In this document: positions 33,667-44,796 of the stretch, piece by piece
Numbering within the stretch: the stretch's first letter is position 1
How the letters are laid out: each line of letters starts with the position of its first letter
DNA from: Dugong dugon
Lineage: Eukaryota > Chordata > Mammalia > Sirenia > Dugongidae
Direction: 5' to 3'
Assembly (NCBI GenBank): GCA_030035585.1
Contig: CM057481.1
Span: 60,149,128 to 60,213,127 of the forward strand
DNA: 64,000 nt
Translations under genes and position numbers: made by a program
Notes under the pieces: model-generated
What the model was told of the DNA's origin: nothing
Seen by the model: the letters and a program-made list of their open reading frames with translations, nothing else
Database searches by the model: none

Positions 33667-33963
33667 AGCTTAACGGTGCGTAAGGAGTCTTGGACCAACT
33701 CCTATGGCTATTTAAACTTGGACCAATCTGGGTACAGGGATGGCGAGAGATCAGCATCAGGGTCCCCAAGACCCCCTATAGGAGCTGAGGGGAGCACCAG
33801 CAGGCAAGGCTCCTCCTCACCCTCCACCAGCATGCACGTATATCTCAAACTGGTTTGGGAGATGACATACGTCCCCAGTAACCATGGAATGGTACAGTGT
33901 GCTTCCCTCTCGTCCACCTCCCGAGCTGATGCCAGCCGTGGGGGTTAACAGGGATTCCATTTC
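33667..33963 (-). other. ERV leader / possible gag remnant
   Basis: Only about 297 bp separates the 5' LTR from protease. A 69-codon minus-strand frame at 33708-33917 ends in a Pro/Tyr-containing segment (SPSLYPDWSKFK) that could be a gag fragment, but the evidence is weak. A normal gag would need about 1.5 kb, so most of it is deleted. Confidence 0.4.
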
Positions 33964-34216
33964 TGCAATGTCACTGTATTCACAAGTTCTTAGTGAAGGA
34001 TCGTTTTGAGCAGAGCACAGACCAGACACTCGTAACGGCGTGATCAACAGAATAACAGAATATTTATTACAGAATAAATAGGACAGCACACGTCATCATC
34101 AGCCTGGGCCCCCCGAAGTTAGCCTCCCGTCCACAGGGTTAGATCGTGTCCAAGCACACGTCAGTTCAAGTCTTGGGAGGAAAACACCTAAATTCCTCTC
34201 TCCCAGGATTAAATAC
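33964..34216 (-). repeat. 5' LTR of the ERV (truncated by SINE)
   Basis: This is the partner of 28955-29218. On the minus strand it carries a TATTTAATCC TATA-like box, a polyadenylation-type AATAAA (complement in 'gaatatttattacag') and a TGCA end followed by the leader. The SINE at 34217 cuts off the U3 side. Confidence 0.85.
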
Positions 34217-34354
34217 GGTGGTTAAACATTCGGCTGCTAACCAAAAGGTCAGATCCACCAGCCACTCCTTGGGAACCCTATGGGCCAGTTCTACCCTGTC
34301 CTATAGGGTCTCTATGAGCTGGAATTGACTCCACGGCAACGGCTTTTTTTTTTT
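34217..34354 (+). mobile_element. AfroSINE copy (plus), head-truncated
   Basis: It begins inside the head at 'ggtggttaaacattcggctg', then 'ctaaccaaaaggtcagatcc', the body 'taccctgtcctatagggtct' and the tail 'gactccacggcaacggcttt'. It abuts the ERV 5' LTR with no intervening base. Confidence 0.9.
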
Positions 34355-34799
34355 GGAACTAGAAAAGTAAATTTCCAGAAAATTTGAAGCCATGGGAGAA
34401 AACGTGTTGGCACTTATGCTTTTTTCCAAATACAGACGGGAGGGGATGCGGGGGGATGAAAATGGTGCTAACAATTTTCCGACACTGTCTGCATGGGGAC
34501 TCTACAGCCCCTGGCTGGGGTGGAAGCTGACACTGGGGTCCACCAAACTGGCTACGTGCAGGGAGGTGGGAGCCTTGGCCCCTGCCCCTAGTGATTTGAT
34601 TTCTTAATAGAATTACTATGTTTGGTTTGCTAAACAACAAAAAAATTTAGACAATTACGCACTTGTTCATTGAATGCACTTTTACGGATTTTGTTTCTAT
34701 TTCAAGTGGGGTTACAAGTTGCTGAAGTTTAAGAAATCCAGGAGCTCAGCTTTTTCTTAGGAGCAATAGGCAGACATGTTAGAGCGGGAGAAACCATCC
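34355..34799. other. Intergenic DNA, no gene seen
   Basis: Unique sequence with no recognisable feature. Confidence 0.35.
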
Positions 34800-35460
34800 C
34801 CGCCGTAGTGAAACCAAGAAGGGACTGTGGCGGACATCAGGGCGCCGGCGCGTGAAGGGGGCCCGCTCACCACGCGAGAAAGCCGCGGGGGAGGTGCAGA
34901 AGGCCCACGCACCGGGGGACTGAAGACCAGTCTAACCGCCTCAGTCTTAGAGGGGGACCAGGGGTGGCTTCATGCCTTTCATGTTGGACGTTTCCAAGCG
35001 GAAAGAAAACTAAGACCGCTGCCACGAGTACCATTCTAGGTACTATTTCTTTTTCATTAGGTAGATGTCACTGTGTCTCAGGAAGTTCAGCCCAGAGGTT
35101 GGGTGGCCTACCCGAGGCCATGCGGCTGGATCCCTGGCCGGTGAAGGAGGGAGTCGGCTGGCTTCGGCCCCAGACCCGCGGTTCCCCTGCATGGCTGCGC
35201 TTTTCTCCAAGCCCTCAGTCTCACGTTTCAAACACTCGCTTGTTTGGGACTGGATGGAGCGTTTTCAAACAGTCTGTTCACAGCTGCAAATGGTGGAAAG
35301 GTCAACTCCGAGTGCCCAGGGCTCCAGCGATGCAGGAGGAAGGCGCTGCCTGCACGCGGTTGCCTGCTGCCTGGAGTGGCTTTGCGGCTTCCCTTCGGAG
35401 CCGTGGGGTGAAGCTCACTTGCAGGGCGCCTTGGTGAGCTCTGCCACCAGTGCCCCCTCC
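34800..35460. promoter_or_regulatory. GC- and CpG-enriched segment, function unknown
   Basis: CpG dinucleotides are visibly frequent compared with the flanks, for example 'gggcgccggcgcgtgaaggg' and 'gctcaccacgcgagaaagcc' followed by 'gcggggg' near 34850-34910, and again at 35110-35190 and 35340-35410. Part of the middle (about 35060-35125) resembles a MIR core. No recognisable exon or ORF product is present. It could be a small CpG island serving an unannotated transcript, or only GC-rich intergenic DNA. I have not computed observed/expected CpG. Confidence 0.4.
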
Positions 35461-35489
35461 ACTCCCGGGCCTGTAATTTTGCCGAGGCT

Positions 35490-35888
35490 GTATGGCTAAG
35501 TGGGCTGCATTCGCAAAGCTTTTTACTACTGAAAGGTTGGAGGTTTGATCCCACCCAGAGGTACCTTGGAAGAAAGGCCTGGCAATCTACTTCTGAAAAA
35601 TCAGCCATTGCACCTCATGCGTAGCCACTATCCATCTGTCAGTGGAGGCTTGGGTGTTGCTGTTATGCTCAACGGTTTCAGTAGAGCTCCCAGACTAAGA
35701 CCCACTAGGAAGAAAGGCCTGGCGATCTACTTCTGAAAAGCAACCAGTGAAAACCATGTGGATCACAAAGGTCCGATCCACAACCAATCATGGGGATGGT
35801 GCAGGACTGGGCAGCATTTCGTTGTGTTGTGCATGGGGTCACCCTGAACTGGGGCCTATTTGATGGCAGCTAACAACAACAACAAAAT
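35490..35888 (+). mobile_element. Composite AfroSINE with duplicated middle module
   Basis: It has a tRNA-like head ('tatggctaagtgggctgcat'), then the module 'ggaagaaaggcctggcaatc' at about 35568, recurring as 'ggaagaaaggcctggcgatc' at about 35709. The RTE-like tail 'ggatggtgcaggactgggca' follows, ending in 'gctaacaacaacaacaaaat'. Confidence 0.8.
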
Positions 35889-37369
35889 CTGGGGTTGGGC
35901 CCAGGCATGTAGAAACATCTTTTCCCAGGGGTGAAGGGATCTATCCTGCCAGCACTCAGGGTTGGGCTTTCCGTGAGTGAGCCTCGTGACCCTTGCCTCA
36001 GACTCACATTTGTAACCACCTCATCTGTCCACACTGGTGGCCTTTGTGTTTCTCAAGGCTGTTCCCAAATCCCACCTTCAAGGCCAGATTTCCCCTCCTC
36101 CCAGTAACTGAGTTCTGTGAGCTCAGCTTAATGGGGCTTGGGAACACAAAAATCCTAGTGCCCCACATTCTGCCCCACCCCCAGGCACTTGGTGAAGCCA
36201 AGTATGGGGCATCATATAGGGCACAGAGAATGAGGGTGTCAGAGAGGTGGGCACTAGACCCTGGGAGCAGGGCCCAGCAGAAGACACAGGATGAGTGTGG
36301 AGCTGGACTGTTCTCTTTAAACAAGGAGGGGTGTGAGCCCACTGGCCAGATGCCAACACTTCAGGAAGAAACACAGGGAGCTGCTGGTGGCCAGTCTCCC
36401 ACCCGGGGCTGGCCAGGGTCTGGAGAGAAGGCTCTGAAGGGACATGGAAGGCACAGGGCTAGCTCCAGAGCAGTGCAGTGACTGCCTGAGGGCCCGGCTC
36501 AGCCTGGGCTCCGTGGAAACAGAAGAAAGCACTGCATAGCGTCAGGGCTCCAGTCCCAGGTGGGGCTCCATTTCCAGGAGCCATGGGCCATGCTTGGACG
36601 TGGCCTTAGACATCTGGTTGGCTGGGTGGCCTTGGCTGTGGTCCTGTCTTCTGTCCTTCCTCCCCTGCAGTATGGAGCAACACAACCTTCCTTACAGAGA
36701 GCATCAGGCTGAGCAGCAACAGCATAATGTCAGGTTCCCTCAGTTTTCTTGGAAGCCCTATGCCTTCAGATCTCTCTTTACCCTGAAACTAAAGAATCTG
36801 GGGAGGAAGCTAGGAAGGTGAGGGAAGAGGGAAAACCATGGAAAACCCTTTAACAGTACAAGGAATGTGAATGCCAGCAACAGCCAGCAACTAGCGAGTG
36901 GCCTCTGAGGGCTACTACGCCATTAGGGCTACAGCTTCATGTGTGCCGATCAAGTAGAGAATGGGCTTCAGGAACGAACACGCCAGTGGAAGTCGTAAGT
37001 GGTCAGGAAATGTCAAAACAGAAACTGGCAGATATTTATGCCTTTCTCAGACTCTAGGGGGCGACAGAGAAATCCCAGACCAGTCAAAGCGGCAATGCCC
37101 TGCAATTCTTAACCCACTGGTGGAGCAATCACCATGCTCCTTGAAGAACAACACAAAACACTGACATAGCACTTCAAATGAGCACATAATTTTGGGTTAA
37201 ATCAAACTGACAAGGGGCTGCAAGTGCTACCTGTCCTGGTCTTAAAATGCAAAGTCCCACATCCCCCTTCCCCTCAGTCAGGGCAAACAGGACAGGTCAC
37301 CCTACTACATTCTGAAGTTCTGCAGTCATACAATGCCCACCTGTGCTTCCTCCCTTCTTAGGCATCATT
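35889..37369. other. Intergenic DNA, no gene seen
   Basis: Unique sequence. A 162-codon plus-strand open frame (35993-36481) and its antisense frames show no domain, no repeat and no splice context. I regard it as chance in GC-rich DNA. Confidence 0.35.
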
Positions 37370-37480
37370 GCCGAAGGGGTTCTCAAAGTGTGGTCCCTGG
37401 ATCGGCAGCATCAGCATCCCTGGAAATTGCCTAGAAATGCACTTGTTGAGACCTAAGGAATCAGCAGTCTGTCATTCAGG
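37370..37480 (-). mobile_element. MER5A-like hAT DNA transposon fragment
   Basis: 'gttctcaaagtgtggtccct', 'cagcatcagcatccctggaa' and 'ttgcctagaaatgcacttgt' match the recognisable end of MER5A-type non-autonomous hAT-Charlie elements. Confidence 0.7.
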
Positions 37481-37493
37481 AGACCTCTTTGTA

Positions 37494-37650
37494 TGCCAGA
37501 ACAGGAGAGCTACTGGGCAGAGAGAGACTCTTTTGATGCCAGAGCAGGAGAGCCACTGGGCAGAGGGAGACTCCTCATGCTAGAGCAGGAGACCTGCTGG
37601 GCAGAGGGAGACTCCTTTGATGCCAGAGCAGGAGACCCGCTGGGCAGAGG
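37494..37650. repeat. 43-bp minisatellite, about 3.7 units
   Basis: Units begin 'tgccagaacaggagagct' at 37494, 'tgccagagcaggagagcc' at 37537, 'tgctagagcaggagacct' at 37578 and 'tgccagagcaggagaccc' at 37621. One unit is 41 bp and the others 43 bp. The shared core is 'ctgggcagagggagactcct'. Confidence 0.9.
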
Positions 37651-38829
37651 CAGCAACCTCCAGGGCACCCTGGGGAACCCTGGAGCTGCAGCAGGACTTA
37701 GAGCTCTCCCAGTGGGACATGTTAACATCACCAACGATGCCACATATAAAAACCAGAGCTTACTGTGTTGATTTACTTGAATTCTTTGTTAATCTGATAA
37801 TGATGGGGGCAGGAGGAGGCAATAAAATGATGAAGCAAAACACCAGGAAGGCAGCAACTCAGTGCAGGAGACTGCCTCCCTGCTCAAAGAGGCAGGGCAA
37901 GCCTGGCTGTTGTCTTCACCAAATCCTGAAGCACAGCTCTAGTCTGCACCTTTCTTGAGCAGCAAGAACTGGGTGAAAAGTCTTGATGACCAGTCATATG
38001 AGTTCCAGAATCCTGTGCCATTTCTTGTGAAAACACATGCCTTAAAAAACAAAGACTGTTTCCTAGCTTGGAATGGAATGTTGGAGCAGGTGGGACCTCA
38101 CAAGCCAGTCTCTCACCCAGCACTGTACTTGACTGACAAGTGAGGTCACACAACTCAGGCATGAACCAATGTGACTCCTCGCCCAGCGCACGCTCCACTG
38201 TGTGGCAGTAGAGGCTCACTGTGCAGGTGGGACCAAGCTCCTAGGATCCAGGCAGTGATTCGGGACAATAAACCCTCCGTCTTATCGGCCATGCCAGCAA
38301 CAGCAGACCTGCTCTGCTTTTAATACCATGACAGTGGATTTTATTTTTCTTGATATATTGGTTAGACTGTACTGAAATATTTTATTTTCAAGTTTGGTAA
38401 ACTTCCTCGTAGAGGTAATCTGTGATTTTCCCAATTGCCTATTTGGATGTGTAGCCTGGGAATAACACAGTCAACCACAATAGCATTGCTGCTGGAGATA
38501 CACATGTGCAGTACCTCAGGAAGCTTCAGAGTAGAAGAGACTCTAACATCGTGGGGAAACACCCAAAGGTGCTGTCTGAGGTCAACCTAGGTTATCCTCA
38601 GGACTATGTTTAAGGCTTTGTAAACACACAAGGTTTTCATACTTCTGGCCATCACAACAATCACTGGCAAAGGAAATGAGACCAGAGAGTATAAGGGATT
38701 TACCAAAGACACACATATTCTTTGAGCACATCCATACCATGTCCTTAGTCCAATGCTCTATTTAGTTGGGGTTCCCCAAATAGTTGTGTACCAGGGGTGT
38801 CAGGCTCAGATCCCCTTGTGTTCAAACAT
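37651..38829. other. Intergenic DNA, no gene seen
   Basis: Unique-looking sequence with no exon, RNA gene or clear repeat. Confidence 0.35.
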
Positions 38830-38966
38830 TGTGTAGCAGAAAGAACAATGAACTAAGAGTTGGGAGACCTGGATGCTAGTTGCCACTTGACCTCTCTGGG
38901 CTTCAGTTCTTTCCTTTGAAAACAGGATGTTAAATTAGATCTCAGATTCTTTCCAGTTAGGAAAGA
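38830..38966 (+). repeat. MIR SINE
   Basis: 'tgggagacctggatgctagt', then 'gccacttgacctctctgggc' and 'ttcagttctttcctttgaaa' follow the MIR core consensus. Confidence 0.75.
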
Positions 38967-40409
38967 TAATCAGGGTGGGTTACATGAAATTTTGCTTAAT
39001 ATACACTTTATTTTTTTACTAATAGAGAACTTTCACGTCTTGGTGAAATAAAATAGTTGAATTTTTCTGAGAAATGCATCAGAAGGCAGCCTGGTTTCCA
39101 GGCTGGTACAAGCCTGCTGTTGCTCGTCCTTCCTGTGGCGGCTCCCTTTCAGTGTGCACAACAGTCCTGGTCAGCTGGAGTAAGTGTGGCATCTAGAGTC
39201 CTTCTGCAAGCATGCCAGCTCCTCCCAGAAATGTCTGAGACTGTGCTGGAGGTTCTGGGCATCGGGAGTAATGCAGCTGAGCACACACTTGTCAGACCTG
39301 GGGCTGCAGCCCTCTGGCACCACAATTTCTTGCAAGTCCAGTCCCCTACAAGAATTTTAAGACTGTTCCCATTTAGATAAGTTAAAAATAAGCACATTCT
39401 GGGTCATCTGAATGCCTTCCTGATAACTGAGTACAGCTGAGACTTCAGAGTCCCACCACGTTTGCATTCACAATTGGAGAGGATTCCACGGTAGCACTTC
39501 TTCCTTGTTCTGAGCCAAGAAGAGATGGCCCAATAGGCAAAGGCCAAATGCATCCACTGCACTGTACACAGGGTGGGGATTTCATCACATAGCAATAGAC
39601 ACAAACCAAATGCACAAGAACGTGTATAGAAGGCAGTGCCACAAGAAGGTTCATTCAATAGATGAGTATTAAGTGTCAGGCCCTATGCTAGAGAGATGCC
39701 ATCTGGAATAGAGTAGTAGGGATCTCCAAAGATCCTTTCTTCCAAAAACCTAATGATAATACTGATAAAAATGTCAAAACCAACTTTTCCTGAACACTGG
39801 AAATGAAAGACAACAATCTGGGGAGCATTTAAGAAAAATGGCTGAATATAGTAAGAACAGCAAGCTTTGTGGTGTTTCAACTTGTCTTATTCCCATCTCT
39901 GTGATACCCTTGAAAACCATGAGCCTAGCAGTCAGTGGGGCAGGCCCAACAGGGTAGGAGCTCTTTCAAAGTCCAAGTCCCAGAGAACTGCCATTCTTTG
40001 ACTTAACTCAGAGCTCACTCATTGTGTACAGCCTTTCCCCCAAGGGCACTTGTCAAAAACAATCAGCAGCAACTGTTTAACACTGAACCTGTCTGAGGCA
40101 GTGGGTGACAGTGGGGCAAACAAGATAACCAAAAACTTAAAAGGAAAAGCTGAGGAATGAGATGTTCACAGGGAGCTTTGAAAACTCCCACATAGTCCTA
40201 GGAATTCAGAAGGCAGAGCATGCCCAGAGCTGTGTGTATGCTCATGAAAAACCTGGGAAGCTCTAAGTTCTCACCTCTCACTGACCTTGATGCATCCCCT
40301 GGAGAGTTGTGAACTGCCTGGCTGAGTGCTGAAGGCATGCCCCAATACACACAACACAGGGCCTCTCGGTAAAGACTAGTAGACTCACCAGTTCTAAGCA
40401 TTTAATGAA
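38967..40409. other. Intergenic DNA, no gene seen
   Basis: No exon recognised. A faint L2-like phrase, 'agtattaagtgtcaggccct', lies near 39665. The rest is featureless. Confidence 0.35.
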
Positions 40410-41420
40410 ATCACTGTCCAACCATGAACTGACCGCTACACTAAGCGACGAGAGACTTCAGTGGCCACACATGACAAAGAATACAGACTTCACAGAATTA
40501 TTTCTGAAAAGTCTATTAAGCAAAAACAACAAACAGTAACAAACAAAAAGAAACCCTGTAGAGGGGCAAGAATCTGATTTCCAGAGTTGCCACAGAATTT
40601 AAAATGTCCAGTTTTCAACAAAAAAATTATATGATATGCAAAGAATGGCTCATGCACAGGAGAAATAACAAAGTCCAGATGCTGGACTTACTAGACAAAG
40701 ATATCAGCACTTTTAAATATGCTCAAAGAACTAAAGTATAAGAACAGTGTCTCACCAAACAGAATATCAATGAGAAAGAAATTCTAAGAACAAAACAGAA
40801 TACCAAACTACCGTAATGGAAGTCCTAGAAGGAGAAAAAAGGGGCAGAAGAATATTTAAAGAAATGATGGTCAAAAACTTCCTAAATTTGATGAAAAACA
40901 TCAATCTACACCTAGACATACCATAATAAAATCATTGAAAGCCAAAGACAGAGAATCTTGAAAGCAGCAAAAGTGACTCATTACATATAAAGGATCCCCA
41001 GTAAGATTAACAGCTGATTTCTCATCAGAGACCACGGAGGCCAAAAGGTGGTGGAATGATATATTCAAAGCTCTGAAAGAAAAAAGAGTCAAGGAAGAAC
41101 TCTCTATGCAGCAAAACTGTCCTTTAAAATTGAAGGAGTAATCAAGACATTCCAAGATAAACAACTGAGAGAATGTTGCTAACAGATCTGCATTACAAGA
41201 AATACTAAACGGAGTTCTTTAGGTTGAAACCAAAGGATACTAGACAGTAATTTAAATCTACATAAAGAAATGAAGAGCACTGGTAATAATAATTACATCG
41301 GTAAATATAAAAGATAGTGCAAACACATTTTTTGTTTGTAACCTTTCTGTATTTTGATTTAAAAGACAACTACATAAAGGAAGAATTAGAAATCTGTATT
41401 GATGAACATACACTGTATAA
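40410..41420 (+). mobile_element. Ancient L1M ORF1 region
   Basis: 'gagaatcttgaaagcagcaa', then 'gagaccacggaggccaaaag', 'ccaagataaacaactgagag' and 'caagaaatactaaacggagt' follow the ORF1 RNA-binding and C-terminal region of old L1M elements. Frames are destroyed. It is far more diverged than the L1s at 13.4 and 57.2 kb. Confidence 0.75.
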
Positions 41421-41599
41421 AGACATAATCTTGACAATAACAGCACATAGGAGGCGGCAGGGAATGGAACTATACAGGAACAAAGTTTTTGTAAACTGTT
41501 GAAATTAAGTTGGTATTAATCTGAAATTAGGATTGTTACCAATTAAGGGCAACCACTAAGAAAATAACATTAAAAGAAATGACAAGGAAATTAAAATTA

Positions 41600-42800
41600 A
41601 AAACATCTACAACAGGCCCTGTGCTAAGGAGCTGGGGAATCAGAAGAGTCTGAGATACTGTCTCGGCTCTTGTCATAGTTCAGTAATATATAATATAGAT
41701 AACAGAAGGAAAATGATAAATTATGACATTTGCTGACTATGTGATAAAACATGAGGGCTCTGACAAGATAGAGGACATTCCAGGTGATCCTAGAAAGCCC
41801 TTTTGAGATGTTTAAGCTAACCTGGAGGCTGAGAAGACATGGAAAGGTGTATTCTAGGCTGAGGGAAGAGCAATTACAGAAGTATCAAGGAAGGAGAAAG
41901 CTTACTGGTTCTAGGAACAGTGACTGGAGAATAATCAGGGTGGCAGATGAGTTAAGCACAGTGAGATCAGGCTGGGCCTTTAAGGTAGAAGTTCGGATTT
42001 TGGTACAACTGCTATTGAATGATTTTAAGCAAGGGAATGACATAATACAAATTGTTTTAAAAAAGTTGACTTCTGGCTGCAGTGTAAATGGTTTGGAGGG
42101 CACATTATCATAGCGGTCCAGTTGGCAGTGAGGATGGAGAAAAGGGGTAAGATACAAACACATCTCTGAAGGCAGTGCCCTTAGGGTTTGCTGATGGATT
42201 GGAGAAGGGATACGAAGGGAAGCACTAAGGATAGCTCTCAAATTTTTAGCTTTAGCATCTAGTGCATAATGGTGACACTTCCTAAAACAGGAAGTCTAGA
42301 AGAGGGCCAGGTTTCTGAAGAAAATAATTCAGTTTCTAACATAGCAACAACATTTGATATGCCTCTGAGACATCCAAGTAGCCATGCCTGTCAAGTATAA
42401 GTCTGGAGCCCAGAGGTCAGAGTGGGAGATAGACATTTTGGATTCTTAAGGATTAACTTGGTAGTTAAAACCATGTCACCGGATAAAATCAAGGACAAGG
42501 ACACAGACAGGAAAAAGGGCTCACTGAGAAGTTTGGTAGAGGAGCCAGGAGCCTGATGCACCAACAGTGAGCAGGGAGGAAAACCAGGAGAATGTGGTGT
42601 TATGAGAAGAGAGTGATGGTCAACTGCAGGATGCTGGGGGGTTGAGTAAGAAGCCAGAAAATGTCTATAGGATTTAGTGAAGCAGAGGTGACAGGCAGTT
42701 TAGACAGGAGCGGTTTCAGTGAAAAGATGGTGAGATGTCAGATGAGAGTGACTTAAGAGTAGATGGGCAATTTAGTTTCAGCAAAAATATCCACCATATT
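41600..42800 (+). repeat. Ancient interspersed repeat, class not assigned
   Basis: Text such as 'gcaagggaatgacataatac', 'aaaaaagttgacttctggct' and 'gcggtccagttggcagtgag' follows a familiar mammalian-wide non-coding repeat that I cannot place in a family. The segment at 49990-50340 belongs to the same type and orientation. The stretch 41600-41690 is L2-like ('ggccctgtgctaaggagctg'). Confidence 0.4.
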
Positions 42801-43109
42801 AATTTTAATCTGTACGTAACTGATTCCTCATTCTTCTAACACCTCTAAGACTGTTTCCGCAAGTGTAAAATAGGGTATATCTATTTCACAGGATTAAGAG
42901 TGAAGCAAACCAGAAAACTAGCACGAACAGATACCGTTTACTGACCACCCACTATCATCATCAGGAGGTTAAGAGACTCCCCATCACTAAAGTCTCGAGC
43001 CTTAACAAAATGTCTGGAACGTAACAGATGCTTAACCCATCAAGTAAATGAATTAAATGGCTTGTGGATGGGGTCACTGCACTGGGAAGCAGGAGTGGAC
43101 TGACCCTGT

Positions 43110-43245
43110 GGTGTTGTCAAGGTTAACCATAGGATTTAAGTTCTACAAGGGTAGAGATTTCTCTACTGTGCCCATTGCTGTGCCCTTAAAACGGTGTCTG
43201 GTACATGGTAGGTGCTCAGTATTTGCATGAATGGATGAACCACAA
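43110..43245 (+). repeat. Probable L2 3'-end fragment
   Basis: 'ctacaagggtagagatttct', 'ggtgtctggtacatggtagg' and 'tgctcagtatttgcatgaat' resemble the widespread L2 3' end. Confidence 0.55.
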
Positions 43246-44284
43246 CATGCAAAGGAATGACACAATCTTACCTCCTATCAGAAGTCTATGTGATCCAGTC
43301 CCTAAAGGGCCACTCTGATGATGACGAAAGCTTCACTTGCATTTCTAGTATAAATATGCTGCCAAAAGTTCCCATTTACACAGAAATAACTTTTCAGATG
43401 AAAAGCCTGACTGGATGAACGGGAGAGACTAATGTGGTCTGATACATTTTTAAGCCTAAGAATAAATCCTATTAATAAGTAACAATACTGTGTTCTCAAA
43501 TTTTATTGAACATACTTTTTCATTAAAGATCAGTTGCAAAGCAAAATTATATTTTATTAATAAAGTCAATGATAACATTTGCTTAAATGTTAGAAATGGA
43601 CCTGTGAAATTTTCACTGGAAAGGATGGGAAGGAGTATTATTTTAAAAAACACTACTCAACTCAAAGTTTGACCTATAGACAAGGTGATAAACAGCATAC
43701 GAATCAAATATGTTCTCCTTCAATGCTGTATGTAGTCTGTCTGATGAAGCCCCAACACAGAACACTTATTGCTAATATCCCCCATCCTTTAAACACCTGA
43801 AGGTTATGGGATGGTAATAGACAACTCACAGAAAGTACCTTTTACCATTTCCTTTTCTTCCAATAGCAAGATAGACAAGCAAACGGATAACAAGAATATT
43901 ATGCTTAACAAACCACCACAGCCCTGCCTGTCGCTAAATATTCTAATCAAGGTTTGGGGATTTGTAGGCTGAAAGGAAAGAATATAGTAATTATTGGGGA
44001 GTGATTCCCAGCTTCAGTCCACCTGAATCCATTCCAATTCTGACACTTTTTGCAAATTCTCTGCTCGCCACCAAAGTCCAGCTCCTTGCCTGGTGTCTGC
44101 TGGGGCTCATCAAGCCGTGAGCAGCTCTTTGGTCAGCAGGCGCCTATGAGGGCTTCACAAGCCACCTTCTGCAGTCACACCCTCCACCAGTTCCTGGAGT
44201 CTAATTAGAGCCTTCCTAAAGGCCAAGGAAACTCTCAGAAGAACAAGGATTTTCATCTTTACAAGCCATATTAAGTACAACAAA
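43246..44284. other. DNA downstream of RHEB, no gene seen
   Basis: AT-rich unique sequence between the RHEB polyadenylation site and an L2 fragment. No exon recognised. Confidence 0.4.
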
Positions 44285-44310
44285 GGATCAAGGTTTGCAG
44301 CTATTTTATT
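44285..44310 (-). terminator. RHEB: RHEB polyadenylation signal and cleavage region
   Basis: AATAAA on the minus strand at 44310-44305, inside 'cttgtaaataaaatagctgc'. Cleavage is expected about 10-25 nt downstream, near 44285-44295. It is the only canonical hexamer suitably placed after the stop that I noticed. Confidence 0.85.
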
Positions 44311-44703
44311 TACAAGTATACATTTAACACAATGAAGTAAAACACTGATGTATCAAGCTTAGTTTAGAGTAGTGTAACAATAGGTATTTTGATGATTACA
44401 TTATTTTAAACAACAAACTACACTGAAAAATTAATGCCGATAAAATTCTTGGTCATAATATTATTAAGAAATACAATATATAAATTGAAAATATGATTGC
44501 TTAAAATTTGAAAATGGAAGTGAACTCATTTGGACAGAGTCAGAGTTTAACATAATCTGAAAGTGAGGGGGGAAGCTCTGACCCAAATGGTATCTCCCAG
44601 GTTAACAGAAGAAAAAAGAAGCACAGTTTATCTTAAAGGAAAACGGGCAGTCTGCTTCTTCATGGAGAATATATTCCCAGTGTCCTCAGGTTCTGCAGTA
44701 GAA
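44285..44703 (-). other. RHEB: RHEB 3' UTR
   Basis: This is AT-rich sequence between the stop codon and the polyadenylation signal, about 415 bp. It matches my recollection of the human RHEB 3' UTR in phrases such as, on the minus strand, 'gaggacactgggaatatatt' and 'tcaatttatatattgtattt'. Several AT-rich tracts could carry post-transcriptional elements, but none is assigned. Confidence 0.85.
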
Positions 44704-44796
44704 TTACATCACCGAGCATGAAGACTTTCCTTGTGAAGCTGCCCCGTCAATTTTTTCTGCCTCCAAAATTATCCTTCTAAAAACATCCACAGCAGT
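44704..44796 (-). CDS. RHEB: RHEB exon 8 coding part (residues 155-184)
   Basis: Encodes TAVDVFRRIILEAEKIDGAA and then SQGKSSCSVM, with the stop TAA at 44706-44704. Cys181 of the CaaX box is the farnesylation site needed for membrane targeting. The acceptor is 'ctctttttag'. A candidate branch point CTGAT lies at 44827-44831, with its A about 32 nt upstream of the exon. Confidence 0.96.
   Translation of the reverse strand, partial: TAVDVFRRIILEAEKIDGAASQGKSSCSVM

Larger units (their letters stand above)
28955..34216 (-). mobile_element. Endogenous retrovirus, minus strand, decayed provirus
   Basis: Two similar LTRs in the same orientation bound decayed retroviral domains in the order protease, reverse transcriptase, RNase H, envelope surface, envelope transmembrane, read on the minus strand. 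Only about 290 bp separates the 5' LTR from protease, so most of gag is deleted. No integrase was recognised between RNase H and envelope. The motifs look gammaretrovirus-like (class I). Every coding segment has stops or frameshifts. A SINE is inserted in the envelope region and another abuts the 5' LTR. The copy is defective. Confidence 0.85.

Noticed and set aside
35993-36481. 162-codon plus-strand open frame
   Set aside because: No domain, no composition typical of a real protein, no splice context, overlapping open frames on the other strand. Chance frame in GC-rich DNA.
1-43000. Downstream neighbour gene expected from human synteny (CRYGN)
   Set aside because: No gamma-crystallin-like exon was recognised. 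It may lie before base 1, since insertions have expanded this interval.
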